From Sunxiuqinia sp. (lineage in GTDB: Bacteria; Bacteroidota; Bacteroidia; Bacteroidales; Prolixibacteraceae): 37,281 nucleotides of DNA. Under the pieces are notes generated by a model. It saw nothing but the letters and a program-made list of their open reading frames with translations. It was not told the DNA's origin and did no database searches. Of this stretch, positions 16,164-23,279 are shown in pieces. A program made the translations under genes and the position numbers. Each line of letters begins with the position of its first letter. The stretch's first letter is position 1. The stretch covers positions 1 through 37,281 of the forward strand of contig JAGXIR010000080.1 in the NCBI GenBank assembly GCA_024635605.1. Direction: 5' to 3'.

Positions 16164-16610
16164 TTAGAAACTATCAGCAAGTGAGGCACAAACCTGTTCC
16201 AAAAAAAGTTGATCATCGTTTGAAAACGGGGCAGGAGAGTGGCTGTCGATATCCAGCTCGGCAATAAATTCACCATGTCGCAATACCGGGACAACAATTT
16301 CAGACTGGACATCCAAACTACAGGCAATGTAGTTGTCCTCCTGGCTAACGTCCTGTACAATGATGGTTTGCTTTTTTTCGGCCACCTGACCGCAAACTCC
16401 TTTGCCAATGGGGATCCGGGTATGGTCGGTTGGTTTACCAACATAGTCGCCAAGCTGCAATACTCCGTCCTTCAACAGGTAAAACCCAACCCAGTCATAG
16501 TGGTAAATCTTATCTTTCAATAATTGACAGATTTGCAACTGCATATTGTCCGGCCTGTCTGCTATCAGTTTTTCAATTTCGGCTAAAACGCCTGGAAAGT
16601 CGGCTTTCAT
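16164..16610 (-). CDS. GAF-domain protein, free methionine-(R)-sulfoxide reductase-like
   Basis: This is a 148-aa single GAF domain of the YebR/fRMsr type. The family core TRIPIGKGVCGQVAEKKQ and IACSLDVQSEIVVP is present, with Cys73 and Cys97. Aligning by eye to E. coli fRMsr, Cys73 and Cys97 match its second and third cysteines, while the first (in the A-C-V-R-I-P segment) is His63 here. From memory, the Cys at the IAC position is catalytic and the first one acts in resolving the disulfide. A reductase may therefore still work with a different resolving residue, or the protein may be a ligand-binding GAF. It follows pyrI by 38 nt on the same strand. Confidence 0.85.
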   Translation of the reverse strand: MKADFPGVLAEIEKLIADRPDNMQLQICQLLKDKIYHYDWVGFYLLKDGVLQLGDYVGKPTDHTRIPIGKGVCGQVAEKKQTIIVQDVSQEDNYIACSLDVQSEIVVPVLRHGEFIAELDIDSHSPAPFSNDDQLFLEQVCASLADSF

Positions 16611-16648
16611 TTCCTCGATTTTTAAAATGATTTCATGCTAAGGATCAA

Positions 16649-17116
16649 CTATCTGATTACCATTTGATTTTCATGCGTAATTTTCTCGCAATATCTACAT
16701 TTTAAGGTAATCGGCTCTTTTGAAATTACCGAAAATGAAGTTGTTATCGGTTCCGCGTTGGTGATGCATTTGGGGTTAAAGCATTTAACAATGCCAACCA
16801 CCCGGTCGGGAACCTCGACTACTTTTTTTTCCACCACTTCATAGTCGCGGATAATATTCAGTTTTGCATGAGGAGCAATCAGCGCGATTCGGTTGATGTC
16901 ATCATTTTCGAAAAACTGGTTTGATACTTTAATGATAGCTTTATTTGTGAGTTTCCCGCTGTCGAGGTTGGTTCCAAACGTGATCATATTGGTTGTTTTA
17001 TCCAATTCGAGGATTGAAATCACATCGAATAAACTCTCTGAAGGAATGTGGTCAATCACTGTACCTTCGCTAATGGCACTTACCTTCAGTTTTAATTTCT
17101 TTTTATGCTCTTTCAT
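16649..17116 (-). CDS. pyrI: Aspartate carbamoyltransferase regulatory chain
   Basis: This is the regulatory subunit that binds CTP/ATP and tunes the catalytic trimers. Its 155 aa match the usual length. The allosteric domain ([36 protein letters not shown]) and the zinc domain with four cysteines (112, 117, 140, 143 in KCFNPKC and KCRYC) are complete. The gene starts 5 nt after pyrB, so a two-gene pyrBI unit with allosteric enzyme is expected. Confidence 0.98.
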   Translation of the reverse strand: MKEHKKKLKLKVSAISEGTVIDHIPSESLFDVISILELDKTTNMITFGTNLDSGKLTNKAIIKVSNQFFENDDINRIALIAPHAKLNIIRDYEVVEKKVVEVPDRVVGIVKCFNPKCITNAEPITTSFSVISKEPITLKCRYCEKITHENQMVIR

Positions 17117-17121
17117 AGCGG

Positions 17122-18033
17122 TTATTTTAAGTTTAGTGCATGAGAAATAATTGCTTCGCGCGCGAATACCCCGTTACGAGCCTGTTGGAAGTAATAGGCT
17201 TTTTCATTTTGATCTACGTCGGTGGCAATTTCATTGACCCGTGGGAGGGGGTGCAGAATGCGCATATTTGGTTTGGTATTTTTCAGCATGCTGTTTCTCA
17301 GGATGTAGACATTTTTAACTTTTTCGTATTCCATGGGATCGGAGAACCGTTCTTTTTGTACGCGGGTCATGTACACAATGTCCGCCTCGGAAATGATATT
17401 TGTAAACTCCAGGTGTTCGAAGAAGCGGATGCCTTTTTCGCGCAGGTAGATTTTGTATTCCTCAGGCATTTGCAGTTCTTCGGGTGCAATGAAGTTGAAA
17501 ATTGGGTTTTCAAATTGCGACAAGGCCATCAAAAGCGAGTGCACCGTGCGTCCATAACGGAGATCTCCGACCATGAAAATATTCAGGTTGTCGAATGTCT
17601 TCTGGGTTTTCAAAATAGAATACATGTCCAGCAAGGTTTGGGTTGGATGCTGGTTGGCTCCGTCGCCGGCATTGATAACCGGTACCGAAGAAACTTCGGC
17701 AGCATAGCGGGCACTTCCTTCCAGCGGGTGACGCATCACAATCAGATCGGCGTATTGCGACACCATTCGGATCGTATCGTGCAGTGTTTCTCCTTTTGAT
17801 ACACTGGAAGAGCCAGAGTCGGAAAAGCCAACAATACGACCGCCCATACGGTTGATAGCAGTCTCAAAGCTCAACCGGGTCCGGGTTGATGGCTCGAAAA
17901 ACAGCGAGGCTACCACTTTCCCTTCCAGTAATGTCTGATTCGGATTTTCTTCAAAATCAGCAGCCATATCCATTATTCGCAGGTAGTCTTCCTTCGAATA
18001 ATCCATGATGGAAATTAAATCTTTTTTACTCAT
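17122..18033 (-). CDS. pyrB: Aspartate carbamoyltransferase catalytic chain
   Basis: It condenses carbamoyl phosphate with aspartate in the second step of de novo pyrimidine synthesis. The carbamoyl-phosphate loop [13 protein letters not shown] (STRTR 49-53), the [12 protein letters not shown] motif, the aspartate-loop region (MTRVQKERF) and HPLPR near the C-terminus are intact in 303 aa. The ATG at 18033 gives the conserved MSKKDLISI start. A candidate attenuator lies directly upstream: terminator, leader ORF and hairpin-U6 element, listed separately. Its stop is 5 nt before pyrI. Confidence 0.98.
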   Translation of the reverse strand: MSKKDLISIMDYSKEDYLRIMDMAADFEENPNQTLLEGKVVASLFFEPSTRTRLSFETAINRMGGRIVGFSDSGSSSVSKGETLHDTIRMVSQYADLIVMRHPLEGSARYAAEVSSVPVINAGDGANQHPTQTLLDMYSILKTQKTFDNLNIFMVGDLRYGRTVHSLLMALSQFENPIFNFIAPEELQMPEEYKIYLREKGIRFFEHLEFTNIISEADIVYMTRVQKERFSDPMEYEKVKNVYILRNSMLKNTKPNMRILHPLPRVNEIATDVDQNEKAYYFQQARNGVFAREAIISHALNLK

Positions 18034-18056
18034 ATGGTCTCTTTCATTTAGATGGT

Positions 18057-18099
18057 TTCAAAAAAAAAACCAACAGGATTAAAAATCACTGTTGGTTTT
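18057..18099 (-). terminator. Intrinsic terminator in the pyrB leader (candidate attenuator)
   Basis: On the minus strand AAAACCAACAG (18099-18089) pairs with CTGTTGGTTTT (18076-18066) over 11 bp. The stem extends after one unpaired U by GAUU/AAUC around a UUU loop. A run of ten T residues overlaps and follows the stem (18069-18060). Only about 23-26 nt remain before the pyrB ATG at 18033, too little for a separate promoter, so transcripts that reach pyrB most likely have to read through this hairpin. The leader ORF stop (18086-18088) lies in the loop side of the 5' arm. Confidence 0.85.
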
Positions 18100-18253
18100 C
18101 ACTATCCGGATAATATGCCGGTAATAAACTAATTTGCTGAGCTTGATAATGTCCCTTAACGTTTTTGACAGAGCGTTTAAATAAAGGGAAAAAATTTGTC
18201 GGGTGATCCTGATCACCAGTTGGGAAATTATATCGAACGTTTAAACGCCTCAT
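18086..18253 (-). CDS. Putative pyrB leader peptide (55 codons, pyrL-like)
   Basis: This ORF is too short for the supplied track. It begins ATG at 18253, is open for 55 codons and stops with TGA at 18086-18088. The translation begins MRRLNVRYNFPTGDQDHP, contains TNFFPLFKR encoded across a U6CCC tract, and ends PAYYPDSENQQ. The last codons (AAC CAA CAG) are the 5' arm of the pyrB attenuator, so a ribosome finishing the peptide would cover the arm and stop the terminator from folding. E. coli PyrL (44 aa) works this way and also has an FFFPL stretch. Chance openness of 55 codons cannot be excluded, since I cannot test conservation. Confidence 0.5.
   Translation of the reverse strand: MRRLNVRYNFPTGDQDHPTNFFPLFKRSVKNVKGHYQAQQISLLPAYYPDSENQQ
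18189..18217 (-). promoter_or_regulatory. Hairpin plus U6 tract in the pyr leader (candidate UTP-sensitive pause)
   Basis: Reading the minus strand, GGTGATC AG GATCACC (18217-18202) can form a 6-bp hairpin with a CAGG loop. It is followed after 7 nt by TTTTTTCCC (U6 at 18194-18189). A hairpin with the RNA 3' end about 11 nt downstream is the geometry of hairpin-stabilised pausing, and here the next bases to add are U. Confidence 0.4.
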
Positions 18254-18260
18254 CAAAATT

Positions 18261-18268
18261 CAAAATTA
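18261..18268 (-). promoter_or_regulatory. Candidate -7 element for the pyr leader transcript
   Basis: TAATTTTG on the minus strand is an exact TAnnTTTG match 7 nt before the leader ORF ATG. It would give a nearly leaderless leader-peptide mRNA. No -33 TTG lies at 17-23 nt, so the true promoter may be elsewhere in 18261-18337 or upstream of the YigZ gene. Confidence 0.3.
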
Positions 18269-18337
18269 AATCATTTGTTCCTTGTTAAGTGATAATTGGC
18301 TGCAGGTTTTATTACCGATTTATTAACAAAGCAGGCA

Positions 18338-18940
18338 TTAATCAACAAGGACTACCTCTACACCATCGATTTTTCGAAATTTTTCAGTCATTCGTTCGGC
18401 CTCACTTTTTCGGACTGAGGTTTTGATTTTACAGCGCAATTCGAATTGGCTTTCTTTTTGATCCAGATTTTCTTCTTTAAATATTTGCATCACCGGATTC
18501 ATGTTTGGGTAATCAAATTCAACGGTAAAATTGGTCTCAACAAGCTTTTCAATAATGGTTGAATGCGCCAAAACATCAGCTGCTGATTCTTTGTAGGCAT
18601 TAATTAAGCCACTAACACCGAGTAGGGTACCACCAAAATAACGAACAACTACAATCAAAATGTTTGTCAGGTCTAGTCGTATCATTTGTCCTAAAATGGG
18701 TTTGCCGGCGGTTGATGACGGTTCGCCATCGTCGTTTGCCCGAAAGTGTGTTTTTTCTGCGCCAAGCCGCCAGGCATAGCAATGATGACGTGCCGAGTGA
18801 TGCGCTTTTTTCAGGCGCTGGATGTGCTCTTTAATTTCATCTTCTGATTCAACCGGAAAAGCATAAGCAATAAATTTACTGCCTTTGTCTTTAAACAATC
18901 CTTCTTCGGCTTTTGCTATGGTCAGAAATGAGTCGGTCAT
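18338..18940 (-). CDS. YigZ/IMPACT family protein
   Basis: This is a 200-aa member of the UPF0029/IMPACT family (E. coli YigZ), a conserved cytoplasmic protein. In eukaryotes IMPACT restrains Gcn2; the bacterial role is poorly defined. The core GSKFIAYAFPVESEDEIKEHI, ARHHCYAWRLG, ANDDGEPSSTAGKPILGQM and VVVRYFGGTLLGVSGLINAYKESA is complete, followed by the C-terminal ferredoxin-like domain. The start is the conserved one, MTDSFLTIAKAEEGLFKDKGSKF. The dnaA terminator ends only 11 nt upstream, leaving no visible separate promoter. Confidence 0.93.
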   Translation of the reverse strand: MTDSFLTIAKAEEGLFKDKGSKFIAYAFPVESEDEIKEHIQRLKKAHHSARHHCYAWRLGAEKTHFRANDDGEPSSTAGKPILGQMIRLDLTNILIVVVRYFGGTLLGVSGLINAYKESAADVLAHSTIIEKLVETNFTVEFDYPNMNPVMQIFKEENLDQKESQFELRCKIKTSVRKSEAERMTEKFRKIDGVEVVLVD

Positions 18941-18951
18941 TTTTTGGCTAT

Positions 18952-18978
18952 AAAAAAGGCAGATCGTTTTGATCTGCC
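18952..18978 (-). terminator. Intrinsic terminator after dnaA
   Basis: On the minus strand GGCAGATC AAAAC GATCTGCC forms a perfect 8-bp stem with a 5-nt loop, followed by TTTTTT (18957-18952). It starts 14 nt after the dnaA stop. The YigZ start codon lies only 11 nt beyond the T tract. Confidence 0.9.
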
Positions 18979-18992
18979 AGCACTAGTTACAG

Positions 18993-20423
18993 TTACATTT
19001 TTAATTTCTTTTCTATTTCTTCGACAAAGAATTTGAAATTTTTATCCGTGTCTTTGAGGTTGTTCACCGTTTTACAGGCGTGCAATACGGTGGCGTGGTC
19101 CTTTTTGCCTATTTGCGCTCCAATGGAGGCCAATGATGATTTGGTCAGACTTTTGGAGAAATACATAGCCAACTGCCGGGCCTGAACAATTTCACGCTTA
19201 CGTGTTTTGGTCTGAAGAGAATCAACCGGCATGTTAAAATAATCGCAAACCACTTTGGATATGTAATCGATTGACAATTCGCGTTTGGAGCTTTTAACCA
19301 ATTTGTTGACCATATCGCTTGCCAGCTCAATCGTTACTTCCTTGCGGTTCAGGGTTGACTGCGCCAGCAGCGAAACTAATGCACCTTCCAATTCGCGCAC
19401 GTTGTTGCCGATGTGTGAGGCAATGTATTCCAAAACTTCATCGCTTATTTCAATGCCGTCTTTATATGTTTTACGTTTCAGAATCTCCATGCGGGTTTCA
19501 AAATCGGGCACTTGTAAATCGGCTGTCAAACCCCATTTGAACCGCGAGAGCAGCCGTTGTTCCATCCCTTTGAGCTCGATTGGTGGTTTGTCTGATGTAA
19601 GAATCAATTGTTTGCCACTTTGGTGAAGATGATTGAAAATGTGAAAGAAAGTCTCCTGCGTTTTTTCCTTCCCGGCGAATTCGTGCACATCATCCAGGAT
19701 CAACACATCAATCATTTGGTAAAAATGAAGAAAATCGTTTCTGTTATTGTTCCGAATGGCTTCGGTAAACTGAGTTTGAAATTTATTGGCGTTGACGTAC
19801 AAAACGATCTTATCAGCAAAGCGTTCTTTCACTTCAATACCAATGGCATGCGCCAGGTGCGTTTTTCCAAGTCCGGAGTTTCCGTAAATCATTAATGGGT
19901 TAAAGGCCGTGCCTCCAGGATTTTGTGCAACCGCATAACCGGCGCTTCGTGCAAGACGATTGCATTCACCTTCAACAAAATTCTCAAAGGTATTGTCGGC
20001 CTTCAGCTGGGGATCAACCTGAAGTTTTTGAATGCCGGGAATGATAAAGGGATTTCTGATCGAAGCTTTTCCCTCAGTTTTTAAGGGAATGTTGAGCGGT
20101 TTATTCTGAATCTTACTGTTGTTGTTGGTTGGATATTTAACCGTGTAAGGTTGCGAGTTGCTTTGGTTATTTCCCATCACAACAACATACTCGAGTTTGG
20201 CGTCGTTACCAACCTCTTTGCGCAGCGTTTTACGGAGCAAGTCAATGTATTGTTCTTCCAAATATTCATAGAAGAATGGACTTGGCACTTGAATAGTCAA
20301 CACTTGATCGTTGATTTTCACCGGTACAATTGGCTCAAACCAGGTCTTAAAACTAATTGTAGGAACATTATCCTTAATTACACCAAGGCAACGATTCCAT
20401 ACAGCAAGATGATTGTTACTCAT
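18993..20423 (-). CDS. dnaA: Chromosomal replication initiator protein DnaA
   Basis: This is the AAA+ initiator that binds DnaA boxes and opens the origin. Domain I starts HLAVWNRCLGVIKDN with FKTWFEPI, then a variable Asn/Gln-rich linker (about 85-120). The AAA+ domain has Walker A GNSGLGKT (181-188), Walker B LILDDVHEF and the sensor/arginine-finger region LLSRFKWGLTADL. Domain IV carries the DnaA signature GKKDHATVLHACKTV. The start at 20423 (MSNNHLAVW) gives 476 aa; the track's 39-residue extension is an AT-rich hydrophobic artefact. I found no cluster of DnaA boxes next to the gene. Confidence 0.97.
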   Translation of the reverse strand: MSNNHLAVWNRCLGVIKDNVPTISFKTWFEPIVPVKINDQVLTIQVPSPFFYEYLEEQYIDLLRKTLRKEVGNDAKLEYVVVMGNNQSNSQPYTVKYPTNNNSKIQNKPLNIPLKTEGKASIRNPFIIPGIQKLQVDPQLKADNTFENFVEGECNRLARSAGYAVAQNPGGTAFNPLMIYGNSGLGKTHLAHAIGIEVKERFADKIVLYVNANKFQTQFTEAIRNNNRNDFLHFYQMIDVLILDDVHEFAGKEKTQETFFHIFNHLHQSGKQLILTSDKPPIELKGMEQRLLSRFKWGLTADLQVPDFETRMEILKRKTYKDGIEISDEVLEYIASHIGNNVRELEGALVSLLAQSTLNRKEVTIELASDMVNKLVKSSKRELSIDYISKVVCDYFNMPVDSLQTKTRKREIVQARQLAMYFSKSLTKSSLASIGAQIGKKDHATVLHACKTVNNLKDTDKNFKFFVEEIEKKLKM

Positions 20424-20698
20424 TTTGAACAGCAGGATTAATATATATTCGACAAAAATTTTCCCTATTTGAATTCCCGGAAGCAAATTTTGTGAAAAAA
20501 AAAGTATTAAAAAAATCAAAAATGACTTGACTTTTATCAAACCAATATAACCTGCTTCTTAGTCAAGCAGTTAAAAATTTTGTTTTTTTTATGCTGTATA
20601 ACAATCAGATTATCAGTGCATTATGCTTAGCTGTATTTGAAACGTCTGTATTTAGAGTCGGTTGGGGGTTTTAACTTCACTTGAAGAAAATAAAGATA
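20424..20698 (-). other. 275-bp gap between the MlaD gene and dnaA
   Basis: No gene or clear terminator is visible. A 7-bp inverted repeat CTTGACT (20526-20532) / AGTCAAG (20561-20567) competes with a second hairpin CTGCTT (20552-20557) / AAGCAG (20565-20570); the two share bases and cannot both form. A possible degenerate -7 AATTTTTG lies nearer dnaA. TTATACA (near 20600, minus) is the only weak DnaA-box resemblance, so oriC is probably not here. Confidence 0.3.
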
Positions 20699-21961
20699 CT
20701 AATTTCCTAATTTCTTTAGAGCCTTTTCCAGTCTTACGTTTCGACCGTTTTTGAAGGCTACAATACTGGCATCGGGAAAAACCACTTTAGCTTCCGTGTG
20801 GATTTTCATAATTTTTGCGATATCAGATGTGTTGCCTGTTAGATAACTGTAAACGCCAGATACTTCAACTTCTTCAACCTGTTCAAAATCATTGAAAATT
20901 GAATTTTCGAGAGAAAGTCTGGTTGGGCTGGATATCAAGTGTACTCTAAGTTGGTAATCATCTTCAGTTCCTGGTTTGGTCGCCTGAGGTGAAACATAAA
21001 CGTTTTTTCCCAAATCGAAAGCCGAGAAATGAACGTAGCGTTTGGGGTTATTCCGTATATCTTTTAGCAAGAAGTCCAGACTTTGACTCATCTCGGTGAG
21101 GTTGCTGTACAATTCCTCATCGCTTAGCAGCTTGCCGGCTGATCCTTCTCCTGCATTCACCTTTGCGATGATACTATTAATGCCTTCGGCTGAGCTACGC
21201 AGCTCAACAACCATTTTGGCCATGTCGGCAGCAGCCAGACTATCGCTGATGGATGAAAAATTACTGACGATGTTCGAGAAATCATCCGTATTTTCATTCA
21301 GGTTCGCCGTAAGTTCGTTCATGTTTTGGATGATCCCACTGAGGTTTGACTTTTCAGAAACGAGTAATTCACTTATTTCATTTGAAGCTGTTTCAAGATT
21401 CAGGATGGTTTGGTTTATTCGGGTGAAACTTTCTGACAGGTTTTTTCTGGCCTCGGCGTTAAAAATGTAGGTGACCACTGTTATGGCCGAATCCAGGGAA
21501 GCTAATAATTGTTCTGCTTTGTTTTTTAGCGGTAGCACTTGCATGCTCACTTGTTCTTTCAGGTCTTCTTCAATACTTCCGGGAATCGTATCGCCAGGTT
21601 GATAGTACGAATTGGAAGGTATAATCTGCAGTTTGATGGATTTTGTTCCCATAATATCTGAAGAAACAATTCGGGCTGTTGAGCCTCTTGGGATTCTGAA
21701 ATCACCTTCAAGCGAAAAACTCACGATCAGGCTTCCGTCATTCTTCTCTGAAAAATCAATCGATTTAACCAGTCCAACCTGGTATCCGCTCATCATAACG
21801 GCGCTGGATTCGAGCAGTCCGTCAATACGCTCGTAAACGACATTGTAGGTCGTGTTTTTCTTGAAGAAATCAATACCCTTGAGGTAGTTCATTCCCCAAA
21901 TAAAGATGGCAAAACTAAAGACGATTAATAGACCTAATTTGGTGTACTTGGACAGTTTCAT
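20699..21961 (-). CDS. MCE/MlaD-family protein with C-terminal SPOR-like domain
   Basis: This is a membrane-anchored lipid-transport substrate-binding protein of the MlaD type. One N-terminal membrane helix (LGLLIVFSFAIFIWGMNYL, about 9-27) precedes the MCE domain (TYNVVYERIDGLLESSAVMMSGYQVGLVKSI). A long coiled-coil-like helical region follows at about 140-300 (SFTRINQTILNLETASNEISELL). The last 83 residues align without gaps to the C-terminus of the neighbouring amidase, with 28 identities by my count, so I read them as a SPOR-like domain. Length is 420 aa. It lies 70 nt downstream of the amidase gene. The MlaE/MlaF partners are not in the window. Confidence 0.9.
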   Translation of the reverse strand: MKLSKYTKLGLLIVFSFAIFIWGMNYLKGIDFFKKNTTYNVVYERIDGLLESSAVMMSGYQVGLVKSIDFSEKNDGSLIVSFSLEGDFRIPRGSTARIVSSDIMGTKSIKLQIIPSNSYYQPGDTIPGSIEEDLKEQVSMQVLPLKNKAEQLLASLDSAITVVTYIFNAEARKNLSESFTRINQTILNLETASNEISELLVSEKSNLSGIIQNMNELTANLNENTDDFSNIVSNFSSISDSLAAADMAKMVVELRSSAEGINSIIAKVNAGEGSAGKLLSDEELYSNLTEMSQSLDFLLKDIRNNPKRYVHFSAFDLGKNVYVSPQATKPGTEDDYQLRVHLISSPTRLSLENSIFNDFEQVEEVEVSGVYSYLTGNTSDIAKIMKIHTEAKVVFPDASIVAFKNGRNVRLEKALKKLGN

Positions 21962-22031
21962 AGTTGTTTTCAGCTTGTTTTAATACAATATTAGTAAGCA
22001 TTACAATAGTATACAAACATTGATCTGCGAA

Positions 22032-23177
22032 CTATGGTTTTATTTTTTTGAGCGCCTTTTTTAGCGGAATGGTTTCATCTTGCTCAAAAGCGACAATGAA
22101 AGCGTCTGGAAATAAGGCGACAATTTGATTTTTAAGGGCTTGGACCTCCTCAAAAGAATTTGTTTTCCCATAAAAATATTTATAAACCGGATTTACTTCT
22201 ATTCGTTCAACATTGCTGAGTCCTTTAAAGTTTGAAGCTCCCGGTTCAATTCTTTTTCTGGTAGCAGCCAGTTGAATGCGAAAGTAAATGCCTTTGGCCT
22301 GACTGTTGCTGGTTGGGATTTCTTTTTTTGGCTGATCGATGACTGGTGTTTCCATTGCGGTGTTTGAAGCCAAAAGTTTGTAGTCGCTTTTATTGTCAAT
22401 GGCTTTTTTATAATCCCGGACGGCTCTGAAAATAGCAGAAGCCAGATAAGCTTGTCCATCGTCGCTGTTCATGTAGTTGGCTTCGTAGCTGTTACTTAAA
22501 AAACCTGCTTCAACCAGTACACTGGGCATGCTGGTGCGACGCAACACCAGAAATCCGGCTTGTTTCACTCCACGGTCTTTTCTGCCAGCCCTATTTTTAA
22601 ACTGACTTTGAACTTCGGCTGCCAGGTTGATACTTTGATACAGGTGTTCGTCCTGAACCATTTCAAACATGATGTACGATTCTGAAGAATTCGGATCAAA
22701 ACCTTGATATGTTGTAGAGTAGTCTTCCTCCATTAAAATTACGGCATTCTCCTTTTTGGCAATATCCAAGTTTTCTTGTGTGCGGTGTAAGCCCAGCACA
22801 AAGGTTTCGGTTCCGGTAATGGATGGAGTACCGCAATAATTGGCGTGCAACGAAATAAAAAGGTCGGCCTTGTTTTTGTTGGCAATCTCAGCTCGTTCGT
22901 GCAAGGGGACAAATACATCGCGGTCGCGGGTGTAGATTACCTTGACTTCAGGCAGGTTTTCCCGAATGTAGTTTCCGAGTTTTAATCCAATTCCCAGAAC
23001 AATATCTTTTTCCCTGATCTGTTTAGTCACTGCACCCGGATCTTTTCCTCCGTGCCCGGGATCAATGATCACCGTGAATGGTTTATCTGGTGCGTTTCTT
23101 GCTTGAACAACCGGAGAAAAATGAATCACAACGACAGCAAAAACAACGATCAACTTTTGTCTAATATCCATATTCAT
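22032..23177 (-). CDS. N-acetylmuramoyl-L-alanine amidase (Amidase_3) with SPOR-like tail
   Basis: This is a secreted zinc amidase that cleaves the lactyl-peptide bond of peptidoglycan, as AmiA/B/C do in cell separation. A signal peptide (IRQKLIVVFAVVVIHFSPVVQA) precedes the catalytic domain VIIDPGHGGKDPGA with the first zinc His, ADLFISLHAN with the second, and SVLVEAGFLSN with the catalytic Glu. The C-terminal domain (IYFRIQLAATRKRIEP to FPDAFIVAFEQD) is SPOR-like and would bind denuded glycan. I prefer the ATG at 23177 over the track start 23264, because the extra segment overlaps the divergent promoter region. It precedes the MlaD gene by 70 nt. Confidence 0.92.
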   Translation of the reverse strand: MNMDIRQKLIVVFAVVVIHFSPVVQARNAPDKPFTVIIDPGHGGKDPGAVTKQIREKDIVLGIGLKLGNYIRENLPEVKVIYTRDRDVFVPLHERAEIANKNKADLFISLHANYCGTPSITGTETFVLGLHRTQENLDIAKKENAVILMEEDYSTTYQGFDPNSSESYIMFEMVQDEHLYQSINLAAEVQSQFKNRAGRKDRGVKQAGFLVLRRTSMPSVLVEAGFLSNSYEANYMNSDDGQAYLASAIFRAVRDYKKAIDNKSDYKLLASNTAMETPVIDQPKKEIPTSNSQAKGIYFRIQLAATRKRIEPGASNFKGLSNVERIEVNPVYKYFYGKTNSFEEVQALKNQIVALFPDAFIVAFEQDETIPLKKALKKIKP

Positions 23178-23192
23178 AAATGTAGAACGAAA

Positions 23193-23200
23193 CAAAAATA
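23193..23200 (-). promoter_or_regulatory. Candidate -7 element of the amidase promoter
   Basis: TATTTTTG on the minus strand is an exact TAnnTTTG match, placing the transcript start about 10 nt before the amidase ATG at 23177. The -33 position is poor (ATGC at 19-nt spacing). Confidence 0.35.
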
Positions 23201-23253
23201 GAAATATTAAAATTATTTTGCATTTGTTCACCCATTTGTCTGCATTGAATTTA

Positions 23254-23261
23254 TATTTTTG
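23254..23261 (+). promoter_or_regulatory. Candidate -7 element of the lptD promoter
   Basis: TATTTTTG on the plus strand matches TAnnTTTG exactly, 18 nt before the ATG at 23280. A TTTG at 23235-23238 is upstream, but at 15 nt spacing, shorter than usual. Confidence 0.35.
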
Positions 23262-23279
23262 CAATCCAATGTAACCGCG

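Noticed and set aside
20424-20540. 39-residue N-terminal extension of DnaA in the ORF track
   Set aside because: Hydrophobic, AT-rich sequence; the conserved DnaA start MSNNHLAVWNRCL begins at 20423.
20424-20698. Replication origin next to dnaA
   Set aside because: Only one weak DnaA-box resemblance and no box cluster or AT-rich unwinding repeat array. Bacteroidota oriC is often not beside dnaA.
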